A stretch of 64,000 nt of DNA from Denitrobaculum tricleocarpae. Lineage in GTDB: Bacteria; Pseudomonadota; Alphaproteobacteria; Kiloniellales; Kiloniellaceae. The stretch's first letter is position 1, and each line of letters starts with the position of its first letter. The translations under genes were made by a program, and so were the position numbers. Positions 35,138 to 44,024 of this stretch are shown here, piece after piece. Location of the stretch: positions 372,001-436,000 of the forward strand of contig NZ_ML660052.1 of the NCBI RefSeq assembly GCF_007004665.1, read 5' to 3'. The notes beneath the pieces were generated by a model that saw only the letters and a list, made by a program, of their open reading frames with translations, did not search any database and was not told the DNA's origin.

Positions 35138-36606
35138 TAAGCGCTCTCCAGTTCGGCATGCGGGTTCTCGACGATCGGCCAGACCGGGCGTGTCAGTTTC
35201 CTGTAGCCGTTGGTCAGGGGATTGCTGGGGTAAAGACCCTCGATGGAGACATAAAGAATGTCGGAGGCAAGGGCTTCGAAAGCGCCCCGGAAGTGGTTTG
35301 TTGATTTTACGATCAGGATCTTACGGGCGCTCGGGTCGATGCCAAGATTGGAGAAGAGATCTGGCGAAAAGGCCTGACTGCGGACCGAGTTTAAGACGAC
35401 TTCAATGCCGTCAACCCGGATCGCGGCGGCGTCTCCCAGGGGAACGCGGCTCTGACCGAAGCTCTGTTCCGCGTTGCGGACAAGTTTGAAGATCTCCACC
35501 TCCGCATCGATGGGTGCGCCCGCGGTTGCCGAGGTCTTGCCGCCGAAGCGCAGGAACAGACGGGCCCCTTCGCCCGCTGACATGCAAATGCGCACGGCCA
35601 TGGGGTCCCAGATGCTGCCCACTGCCAGGGAGGTCATCTGCCGATCCAGCGCCAATTTTGTGAGGATTGTCGAATCCCCGGGGACACCGCCGCCCGGATT
35701 GTCCCAGATGTCCGCGATGACCACAGGACCACCAGGCGCGTTTTGAGCCTGTTCGAGAGCCTCGCCGGCGCTGAGTAACTGTGGCTTGGTCCGGCCGCGA
35801 AAATCGAAAAGCTGCATGCCGAGGTCTCTTGCCAGGTACGCACCGAGTTCGGGATGGTCATCAGTGATGACCATGATGTGGGCTCCGATATCCGGGACAT
35901 CGGCGGCCATGAAGCCATGGATGATGGAAACCGAAAGGACGGAGCCGCGGCCTTCATGCGCTTTGATCTGGTCGACAAATCCGCGCATCGGCTCTGCGTT
36001 GGTGGGCATGACCTCAATCATGCGGCAGTCGAACGCAGAGAGGCGGGGTTTGATTTCACCACGGGCAGCCCGCAAGGTTAGGTCCACGCAGGATTCTGCA
36101 CAATCGACGAAATCCGTGTGCGGGAATTCCTTGAAAGCGATCAGAATGTCGGCTGCCTCAAGGCGCCTCCGGGTTAGATGACTATGGGGGTCGAGCGTGG
36201 CGCCGATCACCACATCGGGTCCGGCCACCTCTCGAATGCGTGAGAGCAGATCGCCTTCGCAGTCGTCGCAGGTTTGCGCGACCATCGCACCGTGCAGTCC
36301 CAGAATAATACCATCGAGCGGCAGGGCCGCCTGCACCTGTTCCAGGATCTCATTACGCAGATATTCCCAGGTTGCTGCGTTGATCAGACCGCCAGGTTCC
36401 GCCCAGGTGGCCGTGCCCTCAATCAGAGTCCAGTTCTCCGCGCGGGCGCGGCGGCGGCAGACCGGAAAGACGGCACTGCAGAGAGTGGGTGTTTCCGGGT
36501 GTTCGCCCGGCGCGGCGTAAAAACTCTCCTCGAAGTCGGTCATATCCGTTTTCAGGGGAGAAAATGTATTGGTCTCTGTTGCCACGGAAGCGCAAAAAAT
36601 GCGCAT
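35137..36606 (-). CDS. M81-family metallopeptidase (MlrC-like)
   Basis: A 489-residue protein starting MRIFCASVATETNTFSPLK with GAGGA upstream. LHGAMVAQTCDDCEGDLL and TLDPHSHL, then FPHTDFVDCAE, provide the Asp and two His of the MlrC zinc site. MlrC was defined in microcystin degradation, hydrolysing linear peptides, but most homologues are in small-molecule catabolic clusters. The C-terminal MlrC_C domain is present (VKSTNHFRGAFEALA). A longer frame opens at 36666 but has no ribosome site. Located between dctP and the D-threonine-aldolase-like gene. Confidence 0.87.
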   Translation of the reverse strand: MRIFCASVATETNTFSPLKTDMTDFEESFYAAPGEHPETPTLCSAVFPVCRRRARAENWTLIEGTATWAEPGGLINAATWEYLRNEILEQVQAALPLDGIILGLHGAMVAQTCDDCEGDLLSRIREVAGPDVVIGATLDPHSHLTRRRLEAADILIAFKEFPHTDFVDCAESCVDLTLRAARGEIKPRLSAFDCRMIEVMPTNAEPMRGFVDQIKAHEGRGSVLSVSIIHGFMAADVPDIGAHIMVITDDHPELGAYLARDLGMQLFDFRGRTKPQLLSAGEALEQAQNAPGGPVVIADIWDNPGGGVPGDSTILTKLALDRQMTSLAVGSIWDPMAVRICMSAGEGARLFLRFGGKTSATAGAPIDAEVEIFKLVRNAEQSFGQSRVPLGDAAAIRVDGIEVVLNSVRSQAFSPDLFSNLGIDPSARKILIVKSTNHFRGAFEALASDILYVSIEGLYPSNPLTNGYRKLTRPVWPIVENPHAELESA

Positions 36607-36707
36607 TTCAGATCCTCGTTGTCGTGAGGGTAAGGGGTTGTGCAGAGCTGCCGGAGGCCGCGCCAATGCAGACGCAACCCCCGGCCAGAATGGTCACTGC
36701 ATAATGC

Positions 36708-37763
36708 TCACTGCATGTAGCGCTTTGCGTTGGCTTTGCTGACTTCCTCCTGGAACATCTCCAGGAGCGTCACGCCGTCTTTGCCAAGCGTTTCCTCCAC
36801 GTGCTTGAGCACGACCGGCTGTGCGGCGGCCTTGAACTTGTCGCGGTCCTGGGCGGACAGGGCCGAGACCTCGATCTTATCCATCAGACCGGCGAGACCT
36901 CTATCGGAACCTTCGATGATACGGCTGAGACCCCGGCTGGCGGTGACGCAAGACTCGGCAGCATAGCGGATCGTCCGCTGCTCACTGTCGCTCAGGCCAT
37001 CCCAGAAGCTTTTCGAAAGCATGAGGGTATAGGGCGAGAAGAGGTGATTGGTCAGGGTCATGTACTTCTGCACTTCAGCGAACTTGGCGAAGGAAATGAT
37101 CGGGACCGGATTCATCTGCCCGTCGATCACGCCGGTCTGCAGGCCCGAATAGACCTCGCCCCAAGCCAGCGGATAGGCTTCACCGCCCAGCGATTGGATG
37201 ATCTTCTGGTGCGACGGCAAGGTCATGGTGCGGATGCGCACGCCTTCGAAGTCTTCCAGGGTTTTGATCGGACGCTTGGAATTGGTGACCGCGAAGAAGC
37301 CGCCGGTATCGGGGAAACCTGCAACCACCACGTCGCCCAGCGTGGCTTCAATGTCGCGGGCCAGGGCGTTCCCGAAGGGACCGTCGAAGACATCGTAGGT
37401 GGCGGCGTTGTGGTCGAAGGCAAAGGCAAGGTTCAGGACGTCGATGCGCGGATAGTAGGATGCGATCGCACCGGTCGAAGTCAGCGTGGCCTGGATCACG
37501 TCGTCGCGCACCATCTGCACATGCTCCTTCGCGGAGCCGAGCTGATTCGAGGGGAAGACCTCGACCTTGATGGAACCGTTGGTATCGGCCTCGACAATAT
37601 TGGCAAAGACCGCCGTGCAGGCGTGAGCCGGGTTCTCGAAGGGGTCTGCCTTGTTGTCGTGGCCGAATTTGAGGGTCTTGCTTTGGGCACTGGCGGTCCC
37701 GCCGGCACTCGCGAGTAGAGCTGAGGCCGCGATGGCTGCACCGAGAAACTTTAAGGCTTTCAT
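36708..37763 (-). CDS. dctP: TRAP transporter solute-binding protein (DctP)
   Basis: A 351-residue periplasmic receptor with signal peptide (to GTASAQSK). It shows FEGVRIRTMTLPSHQKIIQSLG with the carboxylate-clamp Arg and GEVYSGLQTGVIDGQMNPV. It sits downstream of dctQ and dctM in the same operon. It differs clearly from the other DctP in this window (14025-15023), so the two systems have different ligands. A carboxylate-bearing amino acid derivative is a fair guess here. Confidence 0.92.
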   Translation of the reverse strand: MKALKFLGAAIAASALLASAGGTASAQSKTLKFGHDNKADPFENPAHACTAVFANIVEADTNGSIKVEVFPSNQLGSAKEHVQMVRDDVIQATLTSTGAIASYYPRIDVLNLAFAFDHNAATYDVFDGPFGNALARDIEATLGDVVVAGFPDTGGFFAVTNSKRPIKTLEDFEGVRIRTMTLPSHQKIIQSLGGEAYPLAWGEVYSGLQTGVIDGQMNPVPIISFAKFAEVQKYMTLTNHLFSPYTLMLSKSFWDGLSDSEQRTIRYAAESCVTASRGLSRIIEGSDRGLAGLMDKIEVSALSAQDRDKFKAAAQPVVLKHVEETLGKDGVTLLEMFQEEVSKANAKRYMQ

Positions 37764-37889
37764 TTCATACCTCCCGTTCAGATGTCTCTTGTTAGCGACC
37801 GTTTAAAGGTCTGGTCGCGGATGACCGGCACAAATCTTCCCGGCAGATCGTCGCCGGATGTTCGTTGCAGCAAATTTTTCCGGACCCCA

Positions 37890-39170
37890 TCAGGCAAAGC
37901 CCAGGAGTCTCGGGATGAACAGCGCCATGTCTTCCCAGAGGGCAAAAACAAAGAGTATGGCGACCTCGGCGAGCAGGAACGGCCAAAGCTTGGCCGCTAT
38001 CCGCTCAAGCCGCTCGCCCGTGACCGAAGACAGTACGAAGAGGCAGGCACCGACTGGCGGCGTCATCAGTGAGATGTTGAGCGCCAGCACAAAGACGATG
38101 CCCGCATGGATCGGGCTCATGCCGATTTGTTCCGTCAGCGGCACCAGGACCGGCGCCAGAATGATCAGGATCGCCGTGATATCCATCACCATGCCGATGA
38201 TCAGCAACAGGCCGATGATTAGCGATATGATGACGTAGGGATTGTCGGCGAACAGCAGGAAGGCCTGGGCGACCTGCTGCGGGATCTGATTGAAACTGAG
38301 CCACCATCCGAGGATCGAAGCGAAGGCAATAATGACAAAGATCACACCCGTAACCCGCGCTGTACGAATCAGCATCTGGATGAAGTCTGCGACGGTGATC
38401 TTGCGGTAGACGAAGGTGCCGATGAAGAGGGCGTAGGCAACCGCGATGGAAGCGGCCTCGGTGGGAGTTACGATGCCGCCGAGAATACCGCCCAGGATAA
38501 TGATCGGCATCATGAGGGCCAGGACCGACTGACGGAAGATCTGTGCGAGCTCGCGCAACTGAGCCCGTTTTTCGCTCTTCGGCAGGTCGTTGGCCGTGGC
38601 GCCGATCGCGATCACAATCATGCAGGTGGCGCAGATGATCAGGCCGGGCAGGATACCGGCCGCGAAGAGGCCGCCGATGGAAACCCCCATCAGAGAGCCG
38701 TAGACCACCATCAAGCCCGAAGGGGGGATGGTCGGGCCGATGATCGAACCGGCGGCGGTGACCGCGCAGGCGTAGTCCTTCTTGTAGCCGCGCTCAACCA
38801 TCGCCGGAACCAGTGTTCTGCCAAAGGCGGCCGCATCGGCGGTGGCTGCACCGGTCAGGCCGGCGAAGAAGACCGAGGCCAGCATATTGGTGTGAGCGAG
38901 CCCCCCGCGGAAGTGCCCGACCAGGGCCTGGGCCAGATGGACCAGGCGGCTGGTGATTCCGGTGTGGTTCATTATCTCGCCGGCCAGGATGAAGAAGGGC
39001 ATGGCGAGGAAGGGAAAGATATTGAGACCGTTGAAGATCTTGCTGGGGCCGAGCGCCAGGAACTTGTCGCCGCCCATCTCGAATAGGCCGATCACGCCTG
39101 CCGCCCCGATCGCGAAACCGATCGGCAGGCCGAGCAGGATAAGACCAACGAAGGCGAGGGCGACCAGCAT
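37890..39170 (-). CDS. dctM: TRAP transporter large permease (DctM)
   Basis: A 426-residue DctM with about 12 membrane helices, including GGLAHTNMLASVFFAGLTGA and GPTIPPSGLMVVYG. I chose ATG 39170 (MLVALAFVGLILLGLPIGFA), which begins the first membrane helix and lies 2 bp after the dctQ stop. The frame extends to 39677 but that part is the shadow of dctQ. Confidence 0.92.
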   Translation of the reverse strand: MLVALAFVGLILLGLPIGFAIGAAGVIGLFEMGGDKFLALGPSKIFNGLNIFPFLAMPFFILAGEIMNHTGITSRLVHLAQALVGHFRGGLAHTNMLASVFFAGLTGAATADAAAFGRTLVPAMVERGYKKDYACAVTAAGSIIGPTIPPSGLMVVYGSLMGVSIGGLFAAGILPGLIICATCMIVIAIGATANDLPKSEKRAQLRELAQIFRQSVLALMMPIIILGGILGGIVTPTEAASIAVAYALFIGTFVYRKITVADFIQMLIRTARVTGVIFVIIAFASILGWWLSFNQIPQQVAQAFLLFADNPYVIISLIIGLLLIIGMVMDITAILIILAPVLVPLTEQIGMSPIHAGIVFVLALNISLMTPPVGACLFVLSSVTGERLERIAAKLWPFLLAEVAILFVFALWEDMALFIPRLLGFA

Positions 39171-39172
39171 GG

Positions 39173-39673
39173 TCAGGCCTCCGCCTGTCCGGTGAGGCTT
39201 TGGGTGCCGAGATCTCGAATTGCGGTCAGGACCAGCTGCAGCATGGCGAGGCCGGCGGAGACCGGAATGGCGGCGAAGGGCAGGGCGAGCGTCATGCCGA
39301 AGATCATGGCCTGCCGCGAAGCGCCGCCTCCCGCGAAGCCGATGCCGAACCAGGCGATATAGAAAAAAAGGAGAAAGGCCACGCCATCCATGCTGACCAG
39401 CACGATCCGCCGAAGGGGCCCCGGGATACGGCTGATCAGGATGGAAAGGCCGATGTGTTCGCGCCGCGCTATTCCGCAGGAGACGGCAAGTAAGGCCGCC
39501 CAGATCATAAGATAACGGGCGACCACCTCCGGCCAGGGGAGCTGCCAATGAAAGAGGTAGCGGTCGATCACGCCGAGCCAGACGTCGAGGACCAGAAGCA
39601 CCATCAGAAGGGCGACGACCCGCTCGACCAGCCAATTCAGCCGTTCGCTCAAGCGGCCTGCGGTTTCGCGCAT
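39173..39673 (-). CDS. dctQ: TRAP transporter small permease (DctQ)
   Basis: A 166-residue protein with four membrane helices; DVWLGVIDRYLFHWQLPWPE, then VARYLMIWAALL, matches the DctQ core. First gene of the leftward arm of the catabolic locus. Its start lies 20 bp from the first palindromic operator. Confidence 0.9.
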   Translation of the reverse strand: MRETAGRLSERLNWLVERVVALLMVLLVLDVWLGVIDRYLFHWQLPWPEVVARYLMIWAALLAVSCGIARREHIGLSILISRIPGPLRRIVLVSMDGVAFLLFFYIAWFGIGFAGGGASRQAMIFGMTLALPFAAIPVSAGLAMLQLVLTAIRDLGTQSLTGQAEA

Positions 39674-39692
39674 TCACCCCCTCCTTCGTATT

Positions 39693-39707
39693 TGTAGTTT
39701 TTCTACA
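39693..39707. promoter_or_regulatory. RpiR-type operator 1
   Basis: TGTAGTTTTTCTACA has perfect 5-bp arms (TGTAG/CTACA) with a 5-bp spacer. It closely resembles the HexR/RpiR consensus TGTA-N7-TACA. It lies 20 bp before dctQ, in the gap divergent to ridA, and an RpiR regulator gene follows ridA. Confidence 0.65.
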
Positions 39708-39796
39708 TTAATGGGGTTTTCATATTGATGTCTAGCCTCAAAATTGAAAATATGGATCGAAACTGAAGGGGCTCCGCTTGCTTTTCGTATCATGCA

Positions 39797-39811
39797 TGTA
39801 GTTTAATTACA
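39797..39811. promoter_or_regulatory. RpiR-type operator 2
   Basis: TGTAGTTTAATTACA repeats the left half of operator 1 exactly and differs by one base in the right half, 104 bp centre to centre, about ten helical turns. It lies 35 bp before ridA. Two sites in phase would allow one regulator to hold both divergent promoters, possibly by looping. Confidence 0.65.
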
Positions 39812-39845
39812 TTTATGAATTGCATCGAAAATCAGGATTAAGAGT

Positions 39846-40235
39846 ATGAGCATTGACTTTATCGGCGCGGAACGCAGTGGCGCTGGCGGCCAGTCCCTAC
39901 CGTTCTCACCCGCTGTGCGGGCCGGGGACTTCGTTTTTATCTCGGGTCAGGTCGCGATGGGAGGCAACGGGGAGATCGTGCCGGGCGGGATCGAGGCACA
40001 GACGCGCCAGACCATGGAGAATGTCCAGAAGGTGCTCGCGTCGGCTGACTGTGGCCTTGATGATGTCGTAAAGGTCAATGTCTGGCTCGACGACACCCGC
40101 GACTTCTGGACTTTCAACCGAGTCTATGCATCGTACTTTCCGGAAAACAAACCGGCGCGCTCGACTGTGCGCTCGCAATTGATGGTCGATGGGAAAATCG
40201 AGATCGATGTCGTGGCTTACAAGCCCCAGACGTGA
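39846..40235 (+). CDS. RidA-family enamine/imine deaminase
   Basis: A 129-residue RidA/YjgF protein with FVFISGQVAMGGNGEIVPGG and the substrate-binding Arg in ARSTVRSQLM. RidA hydrolyses reactive 2-aminoacrylate or related enamines released by PLP dehydratases. Its position opposite a D-threonine-aldolase/D-serine-dehydratase-like gene fits that role. First gene of the rightward arm. Confidence 0.9.
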   Translation: MSIDFIGAERSGAGGQSLPFSPAVRAGDFVFISGQVAMGGNGEIVPGGIEAQTRQTMENVQKVLASADCGLDDVVKVNVWLDDTRDFWTFNRVYASYFPENKPARSTVRSQLMVDGKIEIDVVAYKPQT

Positions 40236-40270
40236 GTGGAACTCACAGGTAACGAGTGAGTGGACCTCAC
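40232..40270. repeat. Tandem duplication carrying two small palindromes
   Basis: GTGAGTGGAACTCAC (40232-40246) and GTGAGTGGACCTCAC (40256-40270) are 24 bp apart, each a GTGAG/CTCAC inverted repeat. The first contains the ridA stop. The following AGTGGATGG at 40281 looks like part of a third unit and contains the annotated ATG of the regulator gene. Confidence 0.7.
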
Positions 40271-40285
40271 GGCTAAACGAAGTGG

Positions 40286-41203
40286 ATGGCGGCGGCCATG
40301 ACTGAGGAACAAGCGGCGGCGCAGGCCGGTCCGCCGATCGACATCATTCTCAGGCTTCGGAACGTTGTGGACAGTTTGTCCGCCAGCGAAAAGCAGGTTG
40401 CCGCCTTCATTCTGGATGATCTGGAGCGCGCCACGCTTGCGACGGTTTCGGGTATATCCGAGGCGGTCGGGGTCAGCGAACCGACTGTCATCCGCTTCTG
40501 CCGCAGTCTTGGCTGCGAAGGCTTCAAGGATTTCAAGATACGGCTGGCGCGCAATCTGGCAGTCAGCCTGCAGTACATCAATCCGGAGACGACCGCCGCC
40601 AATGACCGGCCCGCCTTTTCCGACCTGGTCTTCAGCTCGCTGGTCGAAACCCTCAAAGTGGCGCGCAATCAACTGGATGCCGTTGCAATCGACAAAGCGG
40701 CCAAGATGATCGACACGGCGCGTCAGGTTGCTTTTTATGGCGTCGGGGGTGGGTCTTCAATCGTCGCGCAGGACGCGGCCAACCGTTTCTTCCGGATTGG
40801 CGTCATGGCGACGGCACATTCCGACGGGTACCTGCAGCGCATGCACGCCTCGACCCTTGGCGAAGGTGACGTGGCGGTTGCGATCTCAGCGACCGGCCGG
40901 CCGGAGGAACTGATCGACAGCCTGACGATCGCCAGACAATATGGCGCCGCTACCTTGTCGCTGACAAAGCCCGGATCGCCACTGACCCGGGTTTCCGACG
41001 TCGTGATCGAGCTGGACTTGCCCGAACATCCCGAAATCTTCAAGCCAACCGCCACGCGGTTGGTCTTTCTCTGCGTGATTGATGTGCTGGCGACTCAGGT
41101 CGGCTATATGCGCGGCGAGGAAGTACGGGAAACACTCAGGCGGATTCGTTCCTCCCTTTCATCCCTGCACGAAACGATTGATCCGCAGCCTATCGGCGAT
41201 TGA
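40286..41203 (+). CDS. MurR/RpiR-family regulator (HTH_6 and SIS domains)
   Basis: A 305-residue transcription factor. The N-terminal helix-turn-helix includes ISEAVGVSEPTVIRFCRSLG and FKDFKIRLARNL. The C-terminal sugar-isomerase-like domain (about 140-270) has VAFYGVGGGSSIVAQDA and ISATGRPEELIDSL, which binds phosphorylated or small ligands. It should bind the TGTAG palindromes upstream of ridA and dctQ. The ATG at 40298 (MTEEQAAAQ) is an equally likely start; neither has a clear ribosome site. Confidence 0.88.
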   Translation: MAAAMTEEQAAAQAGPPIDIILRLRNVVDSLSASEKQVAAFILDDLERATLATVSGISEAVGVSEPTVIRFCRSLGCEGFKDFKIRLARNLAVSLQYINPETTAANDRPAFSDLVFSSLVETLKVARNQLDAVAIDKAAKMIDTARQVAFYGVGGGSSIVAQDAANRFFRIGVMATAHSDGYLQRMHASTLGEGDVAVAISATGRPEELIDSLTIARQYGAATLSLTKPGSPLTRVSDVVIELDLPEHPEIFKPTATRLVFLCVIDVLATQVGYMRGEEVRETLRRIRSSLSSLHETIDPQPIGD

Positions 41204-41290
41204 TCTTGTCTTTCGTCTTGCAGCTGCGCCAAGCAGCATCCGTGTTTTTTTGAGGATTGCCGGAAAAAGATCTGAAGGCTGGCGAGAGTC

Positions 41291-41308
41291 TGTCGTAAGC
41301 TAACGACA
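41291..41308. promoter_or_regulatory. Imperfect 18-bp palindrome before oppA
   Basis: TGTCGTAAGCTAACGACA is self-complementary at all but one symmetric pair of positions. It lies 28 bp before the oppA ATG and differs from the TGTAG sites, so it may bind a different regulator or form the leader hairpin of oppA. Confidence 0.45.
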
Positions 41309-41336
41309 ACTCACAACCAATAAGGGAGTGCATAGG

Positions 41337-42947
41337 ATGCCAAAAAACCGTTTGGCCGCGTTTTTTCCCCGCCTTTGTGCCGCTGTTCTGGCCGCCGCTT
41401 TCATGGCTGCGGCTTCGCTAACCGCGCCGGTCTCCGCCGCGATGCTCAATCTTCACAACGGCGGCGACCCCTCGTCCCTGGATCCGCACAAGGTCTCCGG
41501 AGACTGGGAGAACCGGATCGTTGGCGATATCTTCGAGGGCCTGACGACCGAAGACGTCGAGGCCAAGCCCATCGCCGGTCAGGCGGAAAGCTGGACCATC
41601 TCCGATGATGGCCTGGTTTATACCTTTAAACTGCGGGATAACGCCAACTGGTCGGACGGCCAGCCGGTAACCGCCGGTGATTTCGTCTTTGCGTTCCAGC
41701 GGATTATGAACCCGGCAACGGCGGCGGAATACGCCTACCTGCAGTATCCCATCAAGAATGCCGAGGCGATCAATTCGGGTGCCATTGCGGATCTCGGACA
41801 GCTCGGTGTGAAGGCGATCGACGACAAGACGCTCGAGATCACGCTTGAGCGGCCGACGCCCTTTTTTCTGGGCGCGCTGACACACTATACGGCTTATCCG
41901 GTTCCCAAACACGTGGTCGAAGCCAAGGGTAACGACTGGGTAAAGATCGAAAACATCGTGGTCAACGGTCCTTATAAGCCGGTCGAGTGGATTCCCGGCG
42001 CGCACGTAACGACGACAAAGAACGATCTCTACTACGATGTTGCCAATCTGAAGATCGACGGCGTGAAGTTCTACGTTCTGGAGGACCAGGCCGCGGCCTT
42101 AAAGCGCTACCGCGCCGGTGAGTTCGACATCCTGACCGACTTCCCGAAGGACCAGTATCAGTGGCTGCAGGAGAATCATCCGGGTGAAGCCCGGGTTGCG
42201 CCCTTTGCCGGTCTCTACTACTACGTTTTTAATCACCGCAAACCGCCTTTCGACGATGCACGGGTGCGCAAGGCGCTCTCCATGGCGATCAATCGCGAAG
42301 TGATCGGTCCGCAGGTTCTGGGGACCGGCGAGCTGCCGGCCTACTCCTGGGTGCCGCCCGGTATGGCAAACTCTGGCGAGTCCGCCGAGGTCGATTGGGC
42401 GGAGATGCCTTATCCCGAGAGAGTCGAAATGGCCAAGGCGCTGATCGCCGAAGCGGGCTACGGCAAGGATAATCCGCTGAAAGTCACCCTGCGCTACAAC
42501 ACCAACGATAACCACAAACGTGTCGCGGTTGCCATCACCGCCATGTGGAAGGCGCTGGGGGTCGAGGCGAAGCTGTTCAACTCCGAGCTCAAGGTGCACT
42601 ACGCGGAGATCCGCAAGGGCGAGTTCGATGTGGCGCGCGCCGGATGGCTGGCCGATTACAACGATCCGGTCAACTTCCTCGATCTTCTCAAGGGCGGCAC
42701 CGGCAACAATTACGGTGCCTACAGCAGTCCGGAATTCGACAAGGTCATGGATCAGGCTGCGATGGAGACCGATCAGGAAAAACGCGCGGTACTCCTGACC
42801 CAAGCGGAACGGATCGCGATGGACGATAACGCCGCCGCGCCGATCTATTTTTACCTGTCGGAGAACGTTGTCTCACCCAAGATCAAGGGTTTCAAAGACA
42901 ATGCCTTCGATATTCACCGCACCCGCTGGCTCTCGAAAGAAGAGTGA
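41337..42947 (+). CDS. oppA: Peptide ABC transporter substrate-binding protein (OppA)
   Basis: A 536-residue SBP_bac_5 protein with a signal peptide (to about APVSAAM). LNLHNGGDPSSLDPHKVSG, then WTISDDGLVYTFKLRDNANW and DGQPVTAGDFVFAFQRIMNP are typical of OppA/MppA. It captures oligopeptides, perhaps murein peptides, for the importer encoded downstream. ATG 41337 has AAGGGAG 10 bp upstream; GTG 41328 is an alternative. Confidence 0.92.
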   Translation: MPKNRLAAFFPRLCAAVLAAAFMAAASLTAPVSAAMLNLHNGGDPSSLDPHKVSGDWENRIVGDIFEGLTTEDVEAKPIAGQAESWTISDDGLVYTFKLRDNANWSDGQPVTAGDFVFAFQRIMNPATAAEYAYLQYPIKNAEAINSGAIADLGQLGVKAIDDKTLEITLERPTPFFLGALTHYTAYPVPKHVVEAKGNDWVKIENIVVNGPYKPVEWIPGAHVTTTKNDLYYDVANLKIDGVKFYVLEDQAAALKRYRAGEFDILTDFPKDQYQWLQENHPGEARVAPFAGLYYYVFNHRKPPFDDARVRKALSMAINREVIGPQVLGTGELPAYSWVPPGMANSGESAEVDWAEMPYPERVEMAKALIAEAGYGKDNPLKVTLRYNTNDNHKRVAVAITAMWKALGVEAKLFNSELKVHYAEIRKGEFDVARAGWLADYNDPVNFLDLLKGGTGNNYGAYSSPEFDKVMDQAAMETDQEKRAVLLTQAERIAMDDNAAAPIYFYLSENVVSPKIKGFKDNAFDIHRTRWLSKEE

Positions 42948-43010
42948 TCGTCTTTCGAGGGGGAGTCTGACTCGGCACTGCGCCGGGAAAGAGTCTCTTT
43001 AAGGAAAAAG

Positions 43011-43045
43011 GGGCTGTCTCTTGAGGGGGACTCGGGGGGCAGCCC
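43011..43045 (+). terminator. Hairpin between oppA and oppB (possible attenuator)
   Basis: GGGCTG and CAGCCC pair around a 23-nt G-rich loop just upstream of oppB. There is no long T-tract. In many binding-protein operons such a stem stabilises the abundant oppA message and limits read-through to permease genes. Confidence 0.4.
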
Positions 43046-43067
43046 GCCTTAAGGGGTGGTGTACATT

Positions 43068-43991
43068 ATGCTGGGCTTTGCGCTGCGCAGGCTGCTTTCG
43101 ACGATACCTGTACTCTGGATCGCGCTGACACTGTGCTTTTTCATCCTGCGGCTGGCGCCTGGGGGGCCATTCGACGCGGAACGGCAATTGCCGGAACGTA
43201 TCCTGGCCAACCTCCGGGCGCACTACAATCTCGATAAACCTCTGCTCGTCCAATACTGGGATTACGTCTCCGGTGTGTTGATGGGAGATCTCGGCCCTTC
43301 CTACATCACGGACGACTTTACCGTCGTGGACCTCATCGCGATCGGACTGCCTTACACCTTTATCCTGGGTGGAGCCGCCTTCGCGCTCGCCATTCTGCTG
43401 GGTGTTTTCGCCGGGGTGATCGGGGCGCTTAATCAAAACAACAGTTCCGACTATGCCATCGCGCTTGTGGTCATGACCGGGTTGATTGTGCCGAACTTTC
43501 TTCTGGCGCCGATCCTGCAACTGGTGTTCGGGGTCTCGCTCGGTTGGCTTCCGGTCGGCGGCTGGGGCGACGGCGAACTCTCTCATCTCGTGCTTCCGGT
43601 GATCATTCTGGCGCTGCCGCATGTCGCCCGGATCTCACGGCTGATGCGCGGCTCCATGATCGAAGTGCTGGGCGCGAATTATATCCGCACGGCTCGGGCC
43701 AAAGGGATCGGCGCGCGGCTGATGATCACCCGTCACGCCATCAAGCCGGCGCTGCTGCCGGTGGTCTCCTACCTTGGGCCTGCCGCCGGTTATTTGCTGA
43801 CCGGCTCGCTGGTGGTGGAGTCGATCTTCGGTCTGCCGGGGATCGGGCAGTACTTTATCAACGCCGCGCTCAATCGGGATTACGGCATGGTGTTGGGCAC
43901 GGTGATTTTTTACATGGTGCTGATCATTCTGCTGAACCTGGTGGTCGACCTGGTCTATGCCTTGCTCGATCCTAAAGTGAGGGCGCGCTGA
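43068..43991 (+). CDS. oppB: Oligopeptide ABC transporter permease (OppB)
   Basis: A 307-residue permease with six membrane helices and the N-terminal family segment LRRLLSTIPVLWIALTLCFF. The ATPase-coupling loop reads NYIRTARAKGIGARLMITRH. ATG 43068 was chosen over GTG 43056 because the conserved first helix begins there. Followed by two 17-nt tandem units leading into oppC. Confidence 0.92.
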   Translation: MLGFALRRLLSTIPVLWIALTLCFFILRLAPGGPFDAERQLPERILANLRAHYNLDKPLLVQYWDYVSGVLMGDLGPSYITDDFTVVDLIAIGLPYTFILGGAAFALAILLGVFAGVIGALNQNNSSDYAIALVVMTGLIVPNFLLAPILQLVFGVSLGWLPVGGWGDGELSHLVLPVIILALPHVARISRLMRGSMIEVLGANYIRTARAKGIGARLMITRHAIKPALLPVVSYLGPAAGYLLTGSLVVESIFGLPGIGQYFINAALNRDYGMVLGTVIFYMVLIILLNLVVDLVYALLDPKVRAR

Positions 43992-44022
43992 TGGAAGAGA
44001 TGGGCTGATGGGAGAGGTGGAC
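43989..44022 (+). repeat. Two 17-nt tandem units with mini-ORFs between oppB and oppC
   Basis: TGATGGAAGAGATGGGC and TGATGGGAGAGGTGGAC are followed by TGATG. The oppB stop overlaps an ATG that encodes MEEMG, its stop overlaps an ATG that encodes MGEVD, and that stop overlaps the oppC ATG. Each link is TGATG, so ribosomes could pass along by reinitiation. GGGAGAGG serves as the oppC ribosome site. Confidence 0.7.
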
Positions 44023-44024
44023 TG

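Noticed and set aside
39173-39677. Extension of dctM upstream to 39677
   Set aside because: That part overlaps dctQ in another frame and lacks membrane helices; ATG 39170 begins the first helix.
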